Part shown: positions 23,725 to 35,994 of the stretch, one piece after another
Layout: every line of letters starts with the position of its first letter
How positions within the stretch are numbered: position 1 is the first letter of the stretch
Assembly (NCBI GenBank): GCA_037013495.1
Contig: CM072810.1
Location: 108,786,398 to 108,850,397, forward strand
From: Hippophae tibetana
Lineage: Eukaryota; Streptophyta; Magnoliopsida; Rosales; Elaeagnaceae
Direction: 5' to 3'
DNA length: 64,000 bases
Notes under the pieces: generated by a model
Seen by the model: only the letters and a program-made list of their open reading frames with translations
Database searches by the model: none
What the model was told of the DNA's origin: nothing
Position numbers and translations under genes: made by a program

Positions 23725-25830
23725 TTTATTTTTGAAGTATACCTTTCTTTCTTATTCGTGACATGTTATTTTATTTTTAAAGTATACCTTTGTTTTGAAG
23801 ATAAGTTAAAAAAATCTTGTAAGAATATATTATTATCACAAGATTACTTGATAACTTAATTAAATTACACATTTTCTACGTTGATAACTTTTACATTAAA
23901 AATATGCCCTAACTGCCGAGAATAATTCGAATATTCTTAAATAGACTTATAAGATGGGAGTGGTATGGCTCATTTAATTATACAGGGAACTTTGTTTTCT
24001 TCTTCGGAAAATAGAAAGATAAATATTGGTTCCAACGACACAGCATTATACTATAAGCTTTTTTAATTTGTTTAAACAAAAATATTATTATATTAGGGAT
24101 CGTATTTCTAAGATTCTCCATGCATCCACGTTTCACAAATAATAATGCTGGTTGCTATTGCTAAAATAAACAGTAATATGTATTATTACTCACATTTAAA
24201 TTTATGATCAATTAACTTAAAACATGTGTATTAATTCTGTAAAATAAAATATGGAAGAATTAGTAGAGAACTTCATTAAATTTTTAGAAATAGTAAAAAA
24301 AATTGTACAGGTGTTTTATTAAAAAATCATCTTTTGTTGATATCTTTAAAAAAAAAAATGATAGAAATGTGTGTGATTATTATTTTTAAAATCGTAATAT
24401 TTTTTTTCGTAAAACTTAAAGCTATATATTTATAATTAATGTTAAAAAAATTCACTCACTTTATTGGTAAATATTATGAAATATCCCAAATAATAATAAA
24501 ATATCATTTTCTTTTGGAAAAATGTTTAACTCAAATCACCTCCATATATGCAACAAACTTTTTCTTTGGATATAAGAATATATTATTTGTTTTTGGTAAT
24601 ATTCTGATATTGTGTCGATCTACACACATTTTCTTTAATTAACAATATATGGACTCATAGTGTCCTCGATCGTTATGTTTTTATATAAATAAAAACCATC
24701 ACTTATTTTCTATTGCTCAACATTACGATAAATTCAACTTCATGAATAGCGCTCTTTTATGACAAAAAAAAAAATTAAAAATGATTAGCAATCTTTAAAT
24801 TGTTTGGTTTTAATAGATTTGAAGATCTTGTGACTTGTACAAAGAATAGTAATTAATATATATAATTGAACTTAGGGGAATACATGCATATGATTTTTTT
24901 TCCTTTTCTCTAAATATTGTCAAGTGCTAATAGATGTTGTAATCCTTTATGTTAAGTAAATTTGATCGTTTAATTTTAAAGTTTAAAAATTGATTTTTTT
25001 ATCTTGTTGCTTTTATAAGAAAATGTTCAAATAATAACAAAATTATTTTTTTAGTATTCTTTTATTAAACATATCACATAACTCAATTAATAGGGAATAT
25101 AATTGTTATTTTATTCATTATTCACGTTATTTAATAATAATTTTAATATTTTAGTGTTTATCTCTCTCTATCTTATTCATTTTCTTTAGTTTTTATTTTT
25201 ATATAAATAATAATATTTTAATCGTATGTATTAAATAATAATATTTTATTTTAAATTTAACATTTTGTTATCATATAACCTTTTTTATAATAATAAGATA
25301 AAAAAATCCTCTTTTTTATTCTAAAGAATTAATAATAACTTAAACTATCAAAATTTTACTATCCTTTTTCCTTTTATCAAATGTGTTCTTGAATTATGAT
25401 ATGATGTTGAAACTCTCATTTCCACTTTAGTTTACAGATTCTGGCAGATGGTAATATCAAATTGGGTTGGTTTAACTTGCTAAAATTCAAGTTATCTTAA
25501 ATGATTTGTTATTCAATTCAATTTATTTCATCTAATTTTTAAATAAGCTTATATGTGATCTGAGTTGGACACATCATGCGCAATTCATTTTTTTATTTAT
25601 TAAATTCACTTAAATTATTTAAACATTTAAGTCATGTTTAATAATTATTTTAATTTTTAATTTTTAATTCTTAAGTTTTAGGATTATATTTACAATTTTA
25701 ATAATTTGAAAAAAAAGTATTTCATAATTAATTTATGGTTTCAATTTTGAAAAAAAATAGATATTTCTTGTTTAATAACTAATTCTCAATTTTTAATTTT
25801 TAATTTTTTAGGATGAGTTTTGCAGCATAA
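22002..25830. other. AT-rich intergenic DNA
   Basis: Nearly 4 kb of A/T runs with frequent ATTTAAA and TTATTT words. Open frames are short and unrecognised. A perfect ATT microsatellite lies at about 23691-23722. Confidence 0.6.
23691..23722. repeat. (ATT)n microsatellite
   Basis: About ten uninterrupted ATT triplets in AT-rich sequence; likely length-polymorphic. Confidence 0.9.
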
Positions 25831-26640
25831 AACTCAAAAGCACAAATCATAAATTTTGTTTAGAAACTAAACTTTTAAATTTTTTAATGGTATATGAAAT
25901 AATTAATAATATTTTATAAGACAATAAATTTTATATTTCAAAAATGAGTCAAAAATATTTTACCAAATCTAAACAATTATTAGTAAATTGATCATAAATT
26001 TTTAGAAAAAACTTAAAATCATAAACTGTAAAATTTATTAGAAACTATACTTCTAGATATTTCTAATGTTATATGAAATGGTTCATAAATATTTATAAAT
26101 TAGTACATTTTATGTTTTAAAAAAAGAGTAAAAAAGTTATTTTGAATCTGAACAATTATTAGTAAAATATGCATAATTTTTTATAGAAAACTTAAAATCA
26201 TAAACATTAAAATGTATTTGAAACTAGACCTTTAAAACTTTCTAGTGGTATATGACATGATTTATAAAATTTTGTGAATTAGTACAATTTATATTTTAAA
26301 AATGAGTATTTTTTTTAATTTAAACAATCATTAGTAAAATATGCATAAATTTCTATAAAAAAAACTCAAAATTATAATCCGTAAAATTTCTTAAAAGTTA
26401 AATTTTTTAAGATTTCTAATGATATATAAAATGAATAATAATATTTTGGGATTTATATTGTTTATATTACAAAAATATTTAATAGAATACAAGTTATATT
26501 CAATAAAATGAATATAATTTCTTTAAAATACTCAAAATTTTAATATGTAATATTTCTTATGAAATAAAATATATTTTTCAATGATATATACATTTCATAT
26601 AAAACAAAAATAAGTAAAATCTCATAAATATATGACAACA
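25831..26640. repeat. Degenerate tandem array, about 179-bp unit, 4-5 copies
   Basis: Units begin with AACTYAAAATCATAA near 25831, 26010, 26189, 26363 and 26530. Each contains in the same order a GTAAAATTTMTTA-like block, TTTCTAATGRTATATGAAAT, a TTTATATTT-AAAAATGAGT block and AATTATTAGTAAA. The spacing is 179, 179, 174 and 167 bp, close to nucleosomal satellite length. Copies are clearly diverged, and the last is truncated. Confidence 0.75.
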
Positions 26641-27638
26641 AAAAATTAAATGAATGTCTTTTCAACTCTATGCATAATTATTTTATTATAAAAAAATTAT
26701 GCATTATTTTGTAAATAATTTAACTTATTTAATTTGTTTTGCAGGTTTATGATATAAAATATATTGAATTATTGTTCTTTGTTGAACTAATTAATTAATA
26801 GTTCAAGTTTATTAAATTAAAATTTTTGATTGTTAAAAATAAAGTTTGTTGTTTTGATAAAAAGAGTTCAAAAAAATCAATCAAAAGAGTGTTAAAAAAA
26901 TATGGTTCGTCTTTTATCCAAAAAAAAAAAAGATGAGCCAAAAAAATTATCAAAATGAATCGATAAGGTGCTAATTTAAGTTTATGGGCTAAATGAACTA
27001 AACTTTTTTAGCCCATGAATTTAATATGATAATTTTAAATGAAATAAACTGAATTTAACAACTTATTTTGACATTTATATGTATAATTCAAATAAATTTT
27101 CTAACTATGACCAACATTTAGTTTATTATTTTTTTTATATATAAATAACCTATTATATTTTATTAATTTGAAAATTTGGATAGTTTGTGAAATTTTATTA
27201 TAGAAACTAATATTTTAGCACTTCTTTTTTTTTAGTTTAACTATTAATGGAACCTTTTCGCTGTATTGTATTTTTCATTGATTTTCTCTAAAGGAATTCA
27301 CCAAAATGAAAATGGTTGATTAAATTAGAGAAAAAGAGACTACATGTATTAAATTGGTCCAATTAAAAAAGTTTTAATTACAAGATATTCATTTAATACA
27401 TAAAATTTTATTTTTAATAAAAGAACATACTATTTTGTTATAATATAAGATAACATATATTGTATGTATGCTATTTTTTCATAACTTACACAATATATAC
27501 TTTTTGATATATTAAAAATAAAATTATATAAATAAGTGGTTATTAAATTGGTGTAATCTAGGGCTATTTTCTGTATTTGTTTTAAGCTTTTTTCATATAT
27601 ATGGCATGTTCAAAAGAAGAGGGTGAAGAACCATGGAC
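26641..27638. other. AT-rich intergenic DNA
   Basis: No coding sequence or structured element recognised between the tandem array and the CACTA element. Confidence 0.6.
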
Positions 27639-27641
27639 AAT

Positions 27642-28503
27642 CACTATTACAAAATGTACTATTACATTGAATTATTTAAAATATAAAATCAATTCACGCG
27701 TTAAATCGACTTTAAATTTTTAATTTTTAATTTTAAAAAAATTACTTATTTTTATTATATTTAAATTAAAATCTGTATTTCATCACTACATAATAACAGG
27801 AAAAAAAACCAAAATTTATTTAACAAATAGTTTAAATAGTACAAATAATTAAAAAACTAAATATTAATTAATAAAAGACAAATTATAATAATGTTGTCCT
27901 ATGTTATTCAAGATAATCATATTCTTCTTCACATGTTATAATACAAAACCTATATATATAATTTACAAAAATTTATACACATAATAACAGAAAAAATATG
28001 AATAATAAGTGCGTAAAATTAATAAAAATACTTACAAGAGTAAATAAAGTGACAAAATGAAGGAAATGAAGAAAAAATTGTGTGTTGTGAGCGAGAAATG
28101 AGTATAAATTTTTTGAGTATTTTGCTAAAAAAAAATAGAGGATCTAAAAAATAAGTTAGAGAGGAAGAAAACGCACTAATCGGCGCTCGAAATTGGTGAT
28201 CGTAGGTGGTCGAAAAATGAGAAAAAGTGGAGGAGAAGTGAATAAGGTTTTGGATTTTTGAGAGTTATACAACGTTTGAAATAGTTTATGTCTGGGAAAA
28301 AAAGAGAAAAATAAATATACACGTGTGTAGCATCGATTCTACGTGTCAACCGATACTATCCACGTAGTTCATAACGTCGGTTCAACACATCAACTGACGC
28401 TATATGTAGCGTCGGTTCTATACCGAACTGACTTTAAATTTATTATAAGTTTTTTTTAAATCAACTTTATATATCGATTTAAATGATACATTTTATAATA
28501 GTG
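27642..28503. mobile_element. Non-autonomous CACTA (EnSpm) element, 862 bp, AAT target duplication
   Basis: The left end reads CACTATTACAAAATGTACTA and the right end, reverse-complemented, CACTATTATAAAATGTATCA. Both are flanked by AAT (27639-27641 and 28504-28506), the 3-bp duplication typical of CACTA transposons. Subterminal copies of a CGTCGGTT/AACCGACG-type motif lie at about 28370-28430, including an inverted pair around TAGCGTCGGTT. There is no transposase, so it would need one in trans. Confidence 0.9.
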
Positions 28504-28680
28504 AATGATTTGTATTTTTTTTTGGACTTGACTTTATTTGAATTATATGGTTTTTAAACAACTGGTTTTTATCCTAGTATGGTGTTACGTATGGCTAGAA
28601 ATAATAGCCTCCCTTTTTATTTAACTTTTTGCTAATATAGTTGGTTTCTAACTATCATTGTGATAGTGGCTTGGCTTTGA

Positions 28681-28813
28681 TGAAAATATATTAAAAATAT
28701 GTTTATTAATCTTAATTACAATGAATGATAATACAAGTATAAATACAGGAAAATAGGAATCTGCTTTTTAGGAAAAGTGCTTATATTAACCCTCCCTCTA
28801 TAATTTATTAACA
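28681..28813 (-). repeat. 3' LTR of copia element 1
   Basis: On the minus strand it starts TGTTAATAAATT directly after the purine tract and ends TATATTTTCA. Its inner 60-70 bp match the 5' LTR remnant at 33931-34021. Confidence 0.8.
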
Positions 28814-28820
28814 CTCCCCC

Positions 28821-31800
28821 TCAAGTTGGCGCATAGATATCGATCATGCCCAACTTACTTAATGAACCATATAATGCCTTCTTAGAAACTCCTTTGGTAA
28901 GCATATCTGCAAGTTGCTCTTCAGTGGGAACAAAAGGAAAACTAATCAGTTTGGCATCTAGCTTTTCTTTTATAAAGTGACGATCAACCTCTACATGCTT
29001 AGTGCGATCATGTTGTACTGGATTTTGTGATATATCAATGGTTGGCCGATTGTTGCAATACAATTGCATAGTATTTTTGATTTCGAAACCCAAATTAGAT
29101 AACAAAGTTCTTATCCATAGTAATTCACAAACCCCATGAGCCATACCTCTATACTCGGCCTCAGCACTAGATCGCGCCACTACTTTCTGTTTCTTACTTT
29201 TCCATGTAACTAAATTTCCACCCACAAAGGTGAAATAACCCGATGTTGACTTTCTATCTGTAATACTTCCTGCCCAATCTGCATCTGTGAAGCCACAAAC
29301 TTCAAGATGATTGTTGTGTTTAGAGAACATTACTCCCCTTCCTGGAGCCGATTTCAAATACCTTAAAATTCTCAAAACAGCATTCATGTGGTTCTCACTT
29401 GGGTTATGCATGAACTGACTCACCACACTTACTACATATGCAACATCTGGTCTAGTATGAGCCAAGTAAATCAAACGCCCAACCAATCTATGATAGCGAG
29501 CTCGATCAGTTGGTATCTGATCTGGATACTCTGCTAAACAATGGTTTTGCTTAATAGGAGTGTCAAGAGGTTTGCAATCCAACATACCTGTCTCTGTTAG
29601 CAGATCAATAATGTACTTCCTTTGACACAGATATATTCCTTCTCTTCCCCTAGCTACCTCAATTCCTAAGAAGTACTTTAGTTCACCTAAGTCCTTCATC
29701 TTGAATTCAGAGGCTAGCTGTCTTTGTAATTTATCCATCTCAACAGTATCATCACCAGTGATTACCATATCATCAACATAAATTATTAGGGCTGTTACCT
29801 TCCCTCGTTGATGTTTGAGAAATAGAGTGTGGTCTGAATTACTCTGTCTGTAACCAACCTTTTGCATGAACTGTGAGAATCTTCCAAACCAGGCTCGAGG
29901 GGATTGCTTGAGACCATACAAAGACTTCCTCAGTTTGCATACAAAATTACCAGGAGAATCAACTACATACCCAGGTGGAAGACTCATGTATACTTCCTCG
30001 GCTAATTCTCCATGAAGAAACGCATTCTTGACATCAAACTACCGTAGTGGCCAGTTTAGATTAGCGGTAAGTGAGAGCAAAACCCGAATGGTGTTCATTT
30101 TGACAACAGGAGCAAAGGTCTCATCGTAGTCTACACCATACGTTTGAGTAAACCCTTTTTCTACAAGACGAGCTTTATACCGATTTACAGATCCATCACC
30201 ATTATGTTTTAGAGTAAACACCCATCGACAACCAACTACCTTTTTCCCTTGTGGTGGTGGCACCAGTTGCCAAGTATCATTCTTCTGTAACGCCTCCATC
30301 TCTTCAGCCATTGCCTTTCTCCATATTGGATCTCCCAACGCATCCTGCACTTTGTTAGGTATTGATACACCAGATATTTGATTCACAAATGATTCATATG
30401 ACTTAGATAATCTTTTAGTGGACATGTAATTGGCTACTGTGTATTTTGATTTTGCATGAATATTTGGTTCATACCTTTTGGCTGGTTGACCTCGAGTAGA
30501 CCTGTTGGGTAACACATATTGTCCAACATTAGACTCAATGTTATTAGTATCAGTGGGTATACATACCTCAGATGAGTGACCTTCAGTACCAGGGAGTTGT
30601 TGATCATGGGTAGGAGTAATACCTGAGGGAACAGTTGTGTCTTCCACTTCATTTGCTGTAAGCGAATTTGGTGCTTGACTACTTACAGCATCTGCTTCTG
30701 CAATGATTGGTGATTCTTCTAATGCCTCCCACTCACCATGATACAGTTCTTCGAAATATGGATTCTCCCCCTAACGAGCAGTATCAGGTGAGGAAAAATA
30801 ACTCGTGTCCTCAAAGAAGGTAACATCCATAGTGACATAGTACTTTCTGGTTGGTGGATGGAAGCACTTGTACCCTTTTTGATAACTTCCATAACCAACA
30901 AACACACATTTAATTGCCCGAGCATCTAATTTAGACCTTTGATTTTTAGGAACATGCACAAAAACAACACAACCAAATACACGGGTAGGAAGATTATGGA
31001 AGGATGATAAGGAGACGTAAGATGCGAGAATTTGGAATGAGATTTTTCCGTTAAGGACACTAGACGGGAGACGATTGATGAGATGGGCGGAAGCTTGTAC
31101 AGCATCACCCCAAAGGTTTTTTGGCATATAAGCACTAAATAAGAGTGCACGAGCCATATCAAGTAAATGATGATTTTTTCTTTCAGACACTCCATTTTGT
31201 TCCGGTGTTTGTGGACAAGTAGTTTGGTGAATAATCCCATGTGTTTTGAAAAAATCTTGAAAAACATGATTAACATATTCCCCCCCATTGTCAGAACGGA
31301 GGATCCGAATGATGCCATTGTATTGTGTTTGAATGAGGCTATGAAAATTTTGAAAAACTGAAAAAACTTCATCTTTTGTTCTAAGAAGAGAGATCCACGA
31401 TAACCTTGTACAATCATCGATAAACGAAACAAAATATCTCATACCCGATATAGTGGGCTCTTTAGATGGTCTCCAAACATAAGAATGAATTAATTCAAAA
31501 GGAATAGTACTTTTATTAGAAATACTAGGAGAATAAGTAATACGATGACTCTTGGCCAAAACACAAGTCTCACAATGTAAAACAGTCTCACTAACACCAA
31601 TAAATAAAGTAGGCATGGTTTTTTTCATAAGACTAAAAGATGGATGCCCTAAGCGGTGATGCCACAACCAAATTTCACTTAGCTTATCGGAACTAGAAGT
31701 CAATGCAGTGCGTGCCGGTGCTCCTGGTTTCTCCCCTCCGTAGTTCTGATCTAAACGGAATAACCTGCCCCTCAGATACCCTCGACCAATTATTTCCCTG

Positions 31801-33148
31801 GTAAGAAGGTCCTGAAAAATCACATACATAGGATAAAAGGTTACAGAACATTTAGACTCAATATTTAACTGTGGGACAGATATTAAGTGATGAGATAAGT
31901 CACGTACATATAAAACATTATGGAGCTGTAAAGATGGAGTGATATGAACTGACCCATTTCCTAAGACAAGAAAGGCCTCACCATTAGCATTTGTAACATA
32001 AGACACTGGTGGGGGAGATAACTCATTAAAATAAGATTTATCATAGGTCATATGATCAGATGTACCAGAATCAATAATCCAAGTATTAGACCCAACAGAG
32101 TGAGACACATTTAAGGTCATACCAATCTTACCACGACCAGCTATTGAAGCTGTAGGGATACCTCCACATTCCATAGGATGATTTTGTCCATAGTAGTCTG
32201 GTTCTTGGAAAATTTCCACTGCAGCTGCTTTTGCTTTAGAACGATACCCCTGTTGTCGTTTTGGTTTCAAGTGTGGATATAATTTCCAACAAATCTCACG
32301 AAGATGCCCATGTCCATTGCAATAAGAGTAGTGAGAATGATGGCGATTGGGAAAGCCTGGTGGAGGTCCCTACTGATGTAGTGGAACTGAATTTTGCTGC
32401 TGAAGACAAGGTGCCTTTGATTTGGCTTGAATGGCTAGACTTGATACCTCAACTTGTGCCTGATGAAGACTTTCCTGCTGAGATTCGTCTTTACGAATGT
32501 ATGTAAAGGCAGTAGTCAAGCTTGGAGGGTCTGACATTCGAAGCAATTCACCTTTAGCACTATTATGTTTGGTATCAAGGCCTCTTAAAAAGGCACGTAC
32601 TCGTTCAAGCTCCTTCTCCTTCTGGTACCACAGAAGATCTTCTGGATTTTTAATTTTGCATGGGCGTTTTTGATCAATTTCAGCCCATACATTTTTCAAC
32701 TTGGTAAAAAATAGAGATATTGGTTGCCCATTCTACTGCATGCCAGCAGCTTTGCACATGAGTTCATGAACTTGAATAAAGTCAGACTAATTTGTATAAA
32801 GATCGCTTAAGGTATTCCATATGGACTCAGCAGTTTCACATTCTTCCACCATTTGTAATATATCATCAGTGATGGCTCTAAATAGAATTGACATTACAAA
32901 GCCATCATCATCTTCCCACCTAGTATAAGCTTCTATATCATCTTGACTAGGAGCCCTGATTGATCCAGATACATGTCCCATCTTATGCATCCCACGAAGA
33001 TAAAAAGACAACTTTTTTCCATGTTCAAAAATTTGTACCATTAAGTTTAGTACCCCCCGAAAGAACCAATTTCTGAACTCTTAACAGAAACTTTAAAATT
33101 TGGAACCTCATGAATTCTAGAAACTTGATGTTGTCTTGAATCTTCCAT
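28821..33148 (-). pseudogene. Copia element 1 gag-pol polyprotein, with in-frame stops
   Basis: The single frame encodes gag (from an ATG near 33148), a protease region with the DSGTSDHM motif, the integrase zinc-binding segment (LWHHRLGH...CETC), the integrase core (D...SDNGGEY...E), reverse transcriptase with YVDDM, and RNase H (DADWAG; SSAEAEYRG), ending just before the purine tract. From 32787 to 28821 the frame never shifts. Stops at 32787, 32733, 32370, 30771 and 30039 (lowest base of each) are all TAG. Near 33060 there is also a frame break close to the gag start. It would have supplied the proteins for its own reverse transcription and integration. Confidence 0.92.
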
Positions 33149-33487
33149 TGAAATAATAATAAAAAATATATTGTGCAGCGGGAAAATTTTTTTGGGGGGT
33201 TTTGTTTTTGGTTGGTCGGGGTGGGCTGAAAATGGGCTTGAGCTGATGGGCTTGGGCTGACGGGCTGATGTGCTAAACTTAAAACTGATGGGCTGATGGG
33301 CTTGGGCTGACGTGCCAGGTTGGGGCTAACGGGTCGGGTTGGGCTGATGGGTAGGTCAAACAGATTAAAATAAACTAAAGGCTGAAAAATTTTAAGGAGG
33401 ATAGAAGCTGAATTTTTTTTACAGAACTGTGGGCACACAAAAAAGTGAACTGTGGACTCACAAAGTCGTGCGGGATCTATTCGAAAG

Positions 33488-33690
33488 TTGGACGGCGTAG
33501 TGCAGGAGCTACTGCGCGAGCTGGATGGCGCAGGGCTGGAGCTGCTGTGCGGGGTGGACGGCGCAGGGTTGGAGCTGCTACGCGAGTTGGATGGCGCAGG
33601 GTTGGAGCTGCTGCGCGAGCTGGATGGCGTAAGGCTGGACATCGCAATGAACAGCGTGGGGTTGGAGCTGCTGCGCAAGGCTGGACAGCG
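33488..33690 (-). repeat. 33-bp tandem repeat in the copia 1 leader
   Basis: GC-rich units of 33 bp (TGGATGGCGCAGGGYTGGAG as the core on the plus strand) repeat about five times between the primer-binding site and gag. Being a multiple of three, they leave long open frames on both strands, none of which I believe to be a gene. Confidence 0.8.
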
Positions 33691-33915
33691 CAGTGAACAA
33701 CGCAGAGCTGAACAGCGCAGTGAACGACGTAGAGATGAACGACGCATTGAACAACGCGAGAAGATTAATGGCACTAATACTGACGGCGTCGCTCCTGTAT
33801 TGGCAGCGCTGCTCAGATTAAGGCAGTGACTCTGACGATGGCGCTCCTGTATAGGCGGCGCTGCTCAGAAACTCAGAAATCGGTAAAAAAATTTTTTTTC
33901 CCCTTTTTCTTTCCT

Positions 33916-33927
33916 GCTCTGATACCA
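33916..33927 (-). other. Primer-binding site of copia element 1
   Basis: The minus strand reads TGGTATCAGAGC, the standard complement of initiator tRNA-Met used by plant copia elements. It sits directly inside the 5' LTR. Confidence 0.9.
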
Positions 33928-33930
33928 AGT

Positions 33931-34021
33931 TAAATATACTGAAAATATGTTTATTAATCTTAATTACAATGAATGATAATACAAGTATTAATCTTAATTA
34001 CAATGAATGATAATACAAGTA
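33931..34021 (-). repeat. Truncated 5' LTR of copia element 1, with 34-bp duplication
   Basis: The first part matches the inner end of the 3' LTR. A 34-bp segment (33953-33986) is then repeated perfectly at 33987-34020, after which similarity stops. The outer 65-70 bp of the LTR are missing, so promoter function is probably lost and no target duplication can be read. Confidence 0.8.
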
Positions 34022-35107
34022 CAATATATATGTGTTTATTTCTATTTGGTCCTAGTTTTAAACAAGAATGAGCTGTCAAGTGTCACCCATGTGAAAGGGA
34101 ATATCTATAAACCAAAACTAGTGTAGCAATATAGATTATAGAAATCCAAAAATGAAAAAAGAGAAAGAAATACAAATTCATAATAAATGATAATTAACTA
34201 ATTTTTCAACCCAATCGAACTTAATTTCTTATATTTTAATAGGTCAATACTGCTAAGATCCGTTAAAATTAAGATGATGAGTATGTTGTTGAACGAGTCA
34301 ATGACATGCGGATTTAAATAGTTGTAAGAAAATAATAAAATATTTAAAATTTATAATTATAAATTATAAATTATATTATGCTCGAATATTTTCATTATTA
34401 AAAATGTCTAATATATTATTTCATAGATAATAACATTTAATTAGATATTATTCAAATTAAATTATGATTATTTAAATTTTTATAACTACGAAATTTTATT
34501 TTTATTTTTAATTATAAGTTTTTTTTTGTTTACTAATACGTTTTTGCTAATAAATATTCATATCTAAATAAGTGTTGAATTCTATTTTTATTTTATTTTT
34601 TATTTCCTCTCTCTTTTTGTAAGAATGAACGATGAAGAGTACAGAACCATACTTTCTATCAATTCTTATAGCACTTAATCACTTTATTTTCTTGAATACG
34701 AAGATTTCTCACATGTGTATATATATAATTATGTATTTTATATTTCACATAATATCAATGTATACAAAAAATCACACAACTTTTTACACTCAATTATTTA
34801 AACAGTTAAGATTTAAATAGTTAATTCTCTCTCTATAGTTTTTTATAAATCTCAACCATTTAGATGAAAAAGAGTAAAATTTTAGAAAAAAATTTAGGTA
34901 ATTGATCATGTCTATTTATATTTTGGTTAAAAAAAATGATATTTTGTTAAATAATAACTTTTAGTTTTTGTAAAAAAAATTGAAGAAAAATAAACTCTTA
35001 TATTATAGGATAATTAGATTTTTTATCACTAAATTAAGTTGGATGTTAGAAAATTACTATTAAATTTTAAATTATTACAAAAATATTACTTAAAATCATA
35101 TGTGGTT
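34022..35107. other. AT-rich intergenic DNA
   Basis: No gene or structured element recognised. Confidence 0.55.
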
Positions 35108-35506
35108 GGAGAAGAGTGAATCAATGATGAAGATAAGCGATTGCTACTTGTTGTTAGACAATTAGAGAGTCAAGAGAGTTAAAATGAATTGGTTGAAAAT
35201 TAAAAAAAAATATTTCTTTAGTTATAAGTTGTAACATTTACGTGTTATAACTTTTTTTTAAAAAAATATTTCGTGTTAACGAGATGTTTCGAACCTAACT
35301 CGATTTTTTTCGAGTTATTTGTAGTGATATGGATTTAATTCGATTTGATTGATTAAACTATGATACAAATTATTACTATGTTTATAACTTTTTTACCAAT
35401 AAAATAATTTAAAAATATATTTTTTAACAAGCTACTAAAGAATCTCTTATATTTAAATAAATAGAATTGCACCATAGGATACGGAAAATTACATAACATA
35501 AATTAC
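35108..35506. repeat. Dispersed repeat C, copy 1
   Basis: Matches 51909-52366 in direct orientation, from GAGAAGAGTGAATCAATGATG to GGATACGGAAAATTACATAA. The copies differ by many substitutions and several indels. No coding capacity or target duplication seen; family unknown. Confidence 0.8.
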
Positions 35507-35837
35507 ATAATACAAAATGAAGAACCCCCAACTACAAAGGAGTATTATGTCATTGTTAGAAGATCTTAGGATGGTTTCTTAGTATGATTTCCATCCTGTT
35601 GTGGTTCGCTGACTTAGTAGAGAATTGTATCATTCTCTTTTGCAATTTCATTTGTTATTTCGAGCTGACACTGTATATAGGTTCATATGAAAACTACTCA
35701 CAGAATTTGTTCCATGCCCAATTTGCTCAATTAGATATGCATAAAAAGAGTGTTGAAAATTTGTCAATCTTTTATTTTCAAACTAAACGAGTAAAGCATT
35801 TTATGAACAAGAAAAGTCTAAACTTGAGTCTATACCT

Positions 35838-35994
35838 CATATCAAATTCTGATTCACGACCAGGAGATGTTCTTTCTATAACCGGTCGCTCCAGCACGCC
35901 TCCTTTTCCTGAACATGTCGCCGATAGCGCCATGAGAATCCCAATATTGGGACATGTTCCTTTACAAAGAGAGGGTTTGCCCCCTGCAGCATAA
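35838..35994 (+). pseudogene. Coding-like fragment, unidentified (possible last exon of a lost gene)
   Basis: I do not recognise this. The frame reading SDSRPGDVLSITGRSSTPPF and continuing to LQREGLPPAA before its stop is richer in G and C than its surroundings, with protein-like composition. It could be the terminal exon of a plant gene captured by a transposon or left by deletion. The upstream part of the same frame looks like intron or random sequence. No partner exon was found nearby. Confidence 0.3.

Larger units (their letters stand above)
28681..34021 (-). mobile_element. Ty1/copia retrotransposon 1, near full length, degenerate
   Basis: Read on the minus strand it has a truncated 5' LTR, a primer-binding site, a repeat-containing leader, one gag-pol frame, the polypurine tract TTGAGGGGGAG and a 133-bp 3' LTR. 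The short LTRs and total length of about 5.3 kb fit the Ale/Retrofit-like group, though lineage is an inference. Five in-frame stops and a disrupted gag start make it non-autonomous. Confidence 0.9.

Noticed and set aside
33445..33829. GC-rich open frames of 83 and 125 codons on the plus strand, and a 249-codon frame opposite
   Set aside because: All arise from the 33-bp tandem repeat in the copia 1 leader. Repeat length divisible by three keeps several frames open.
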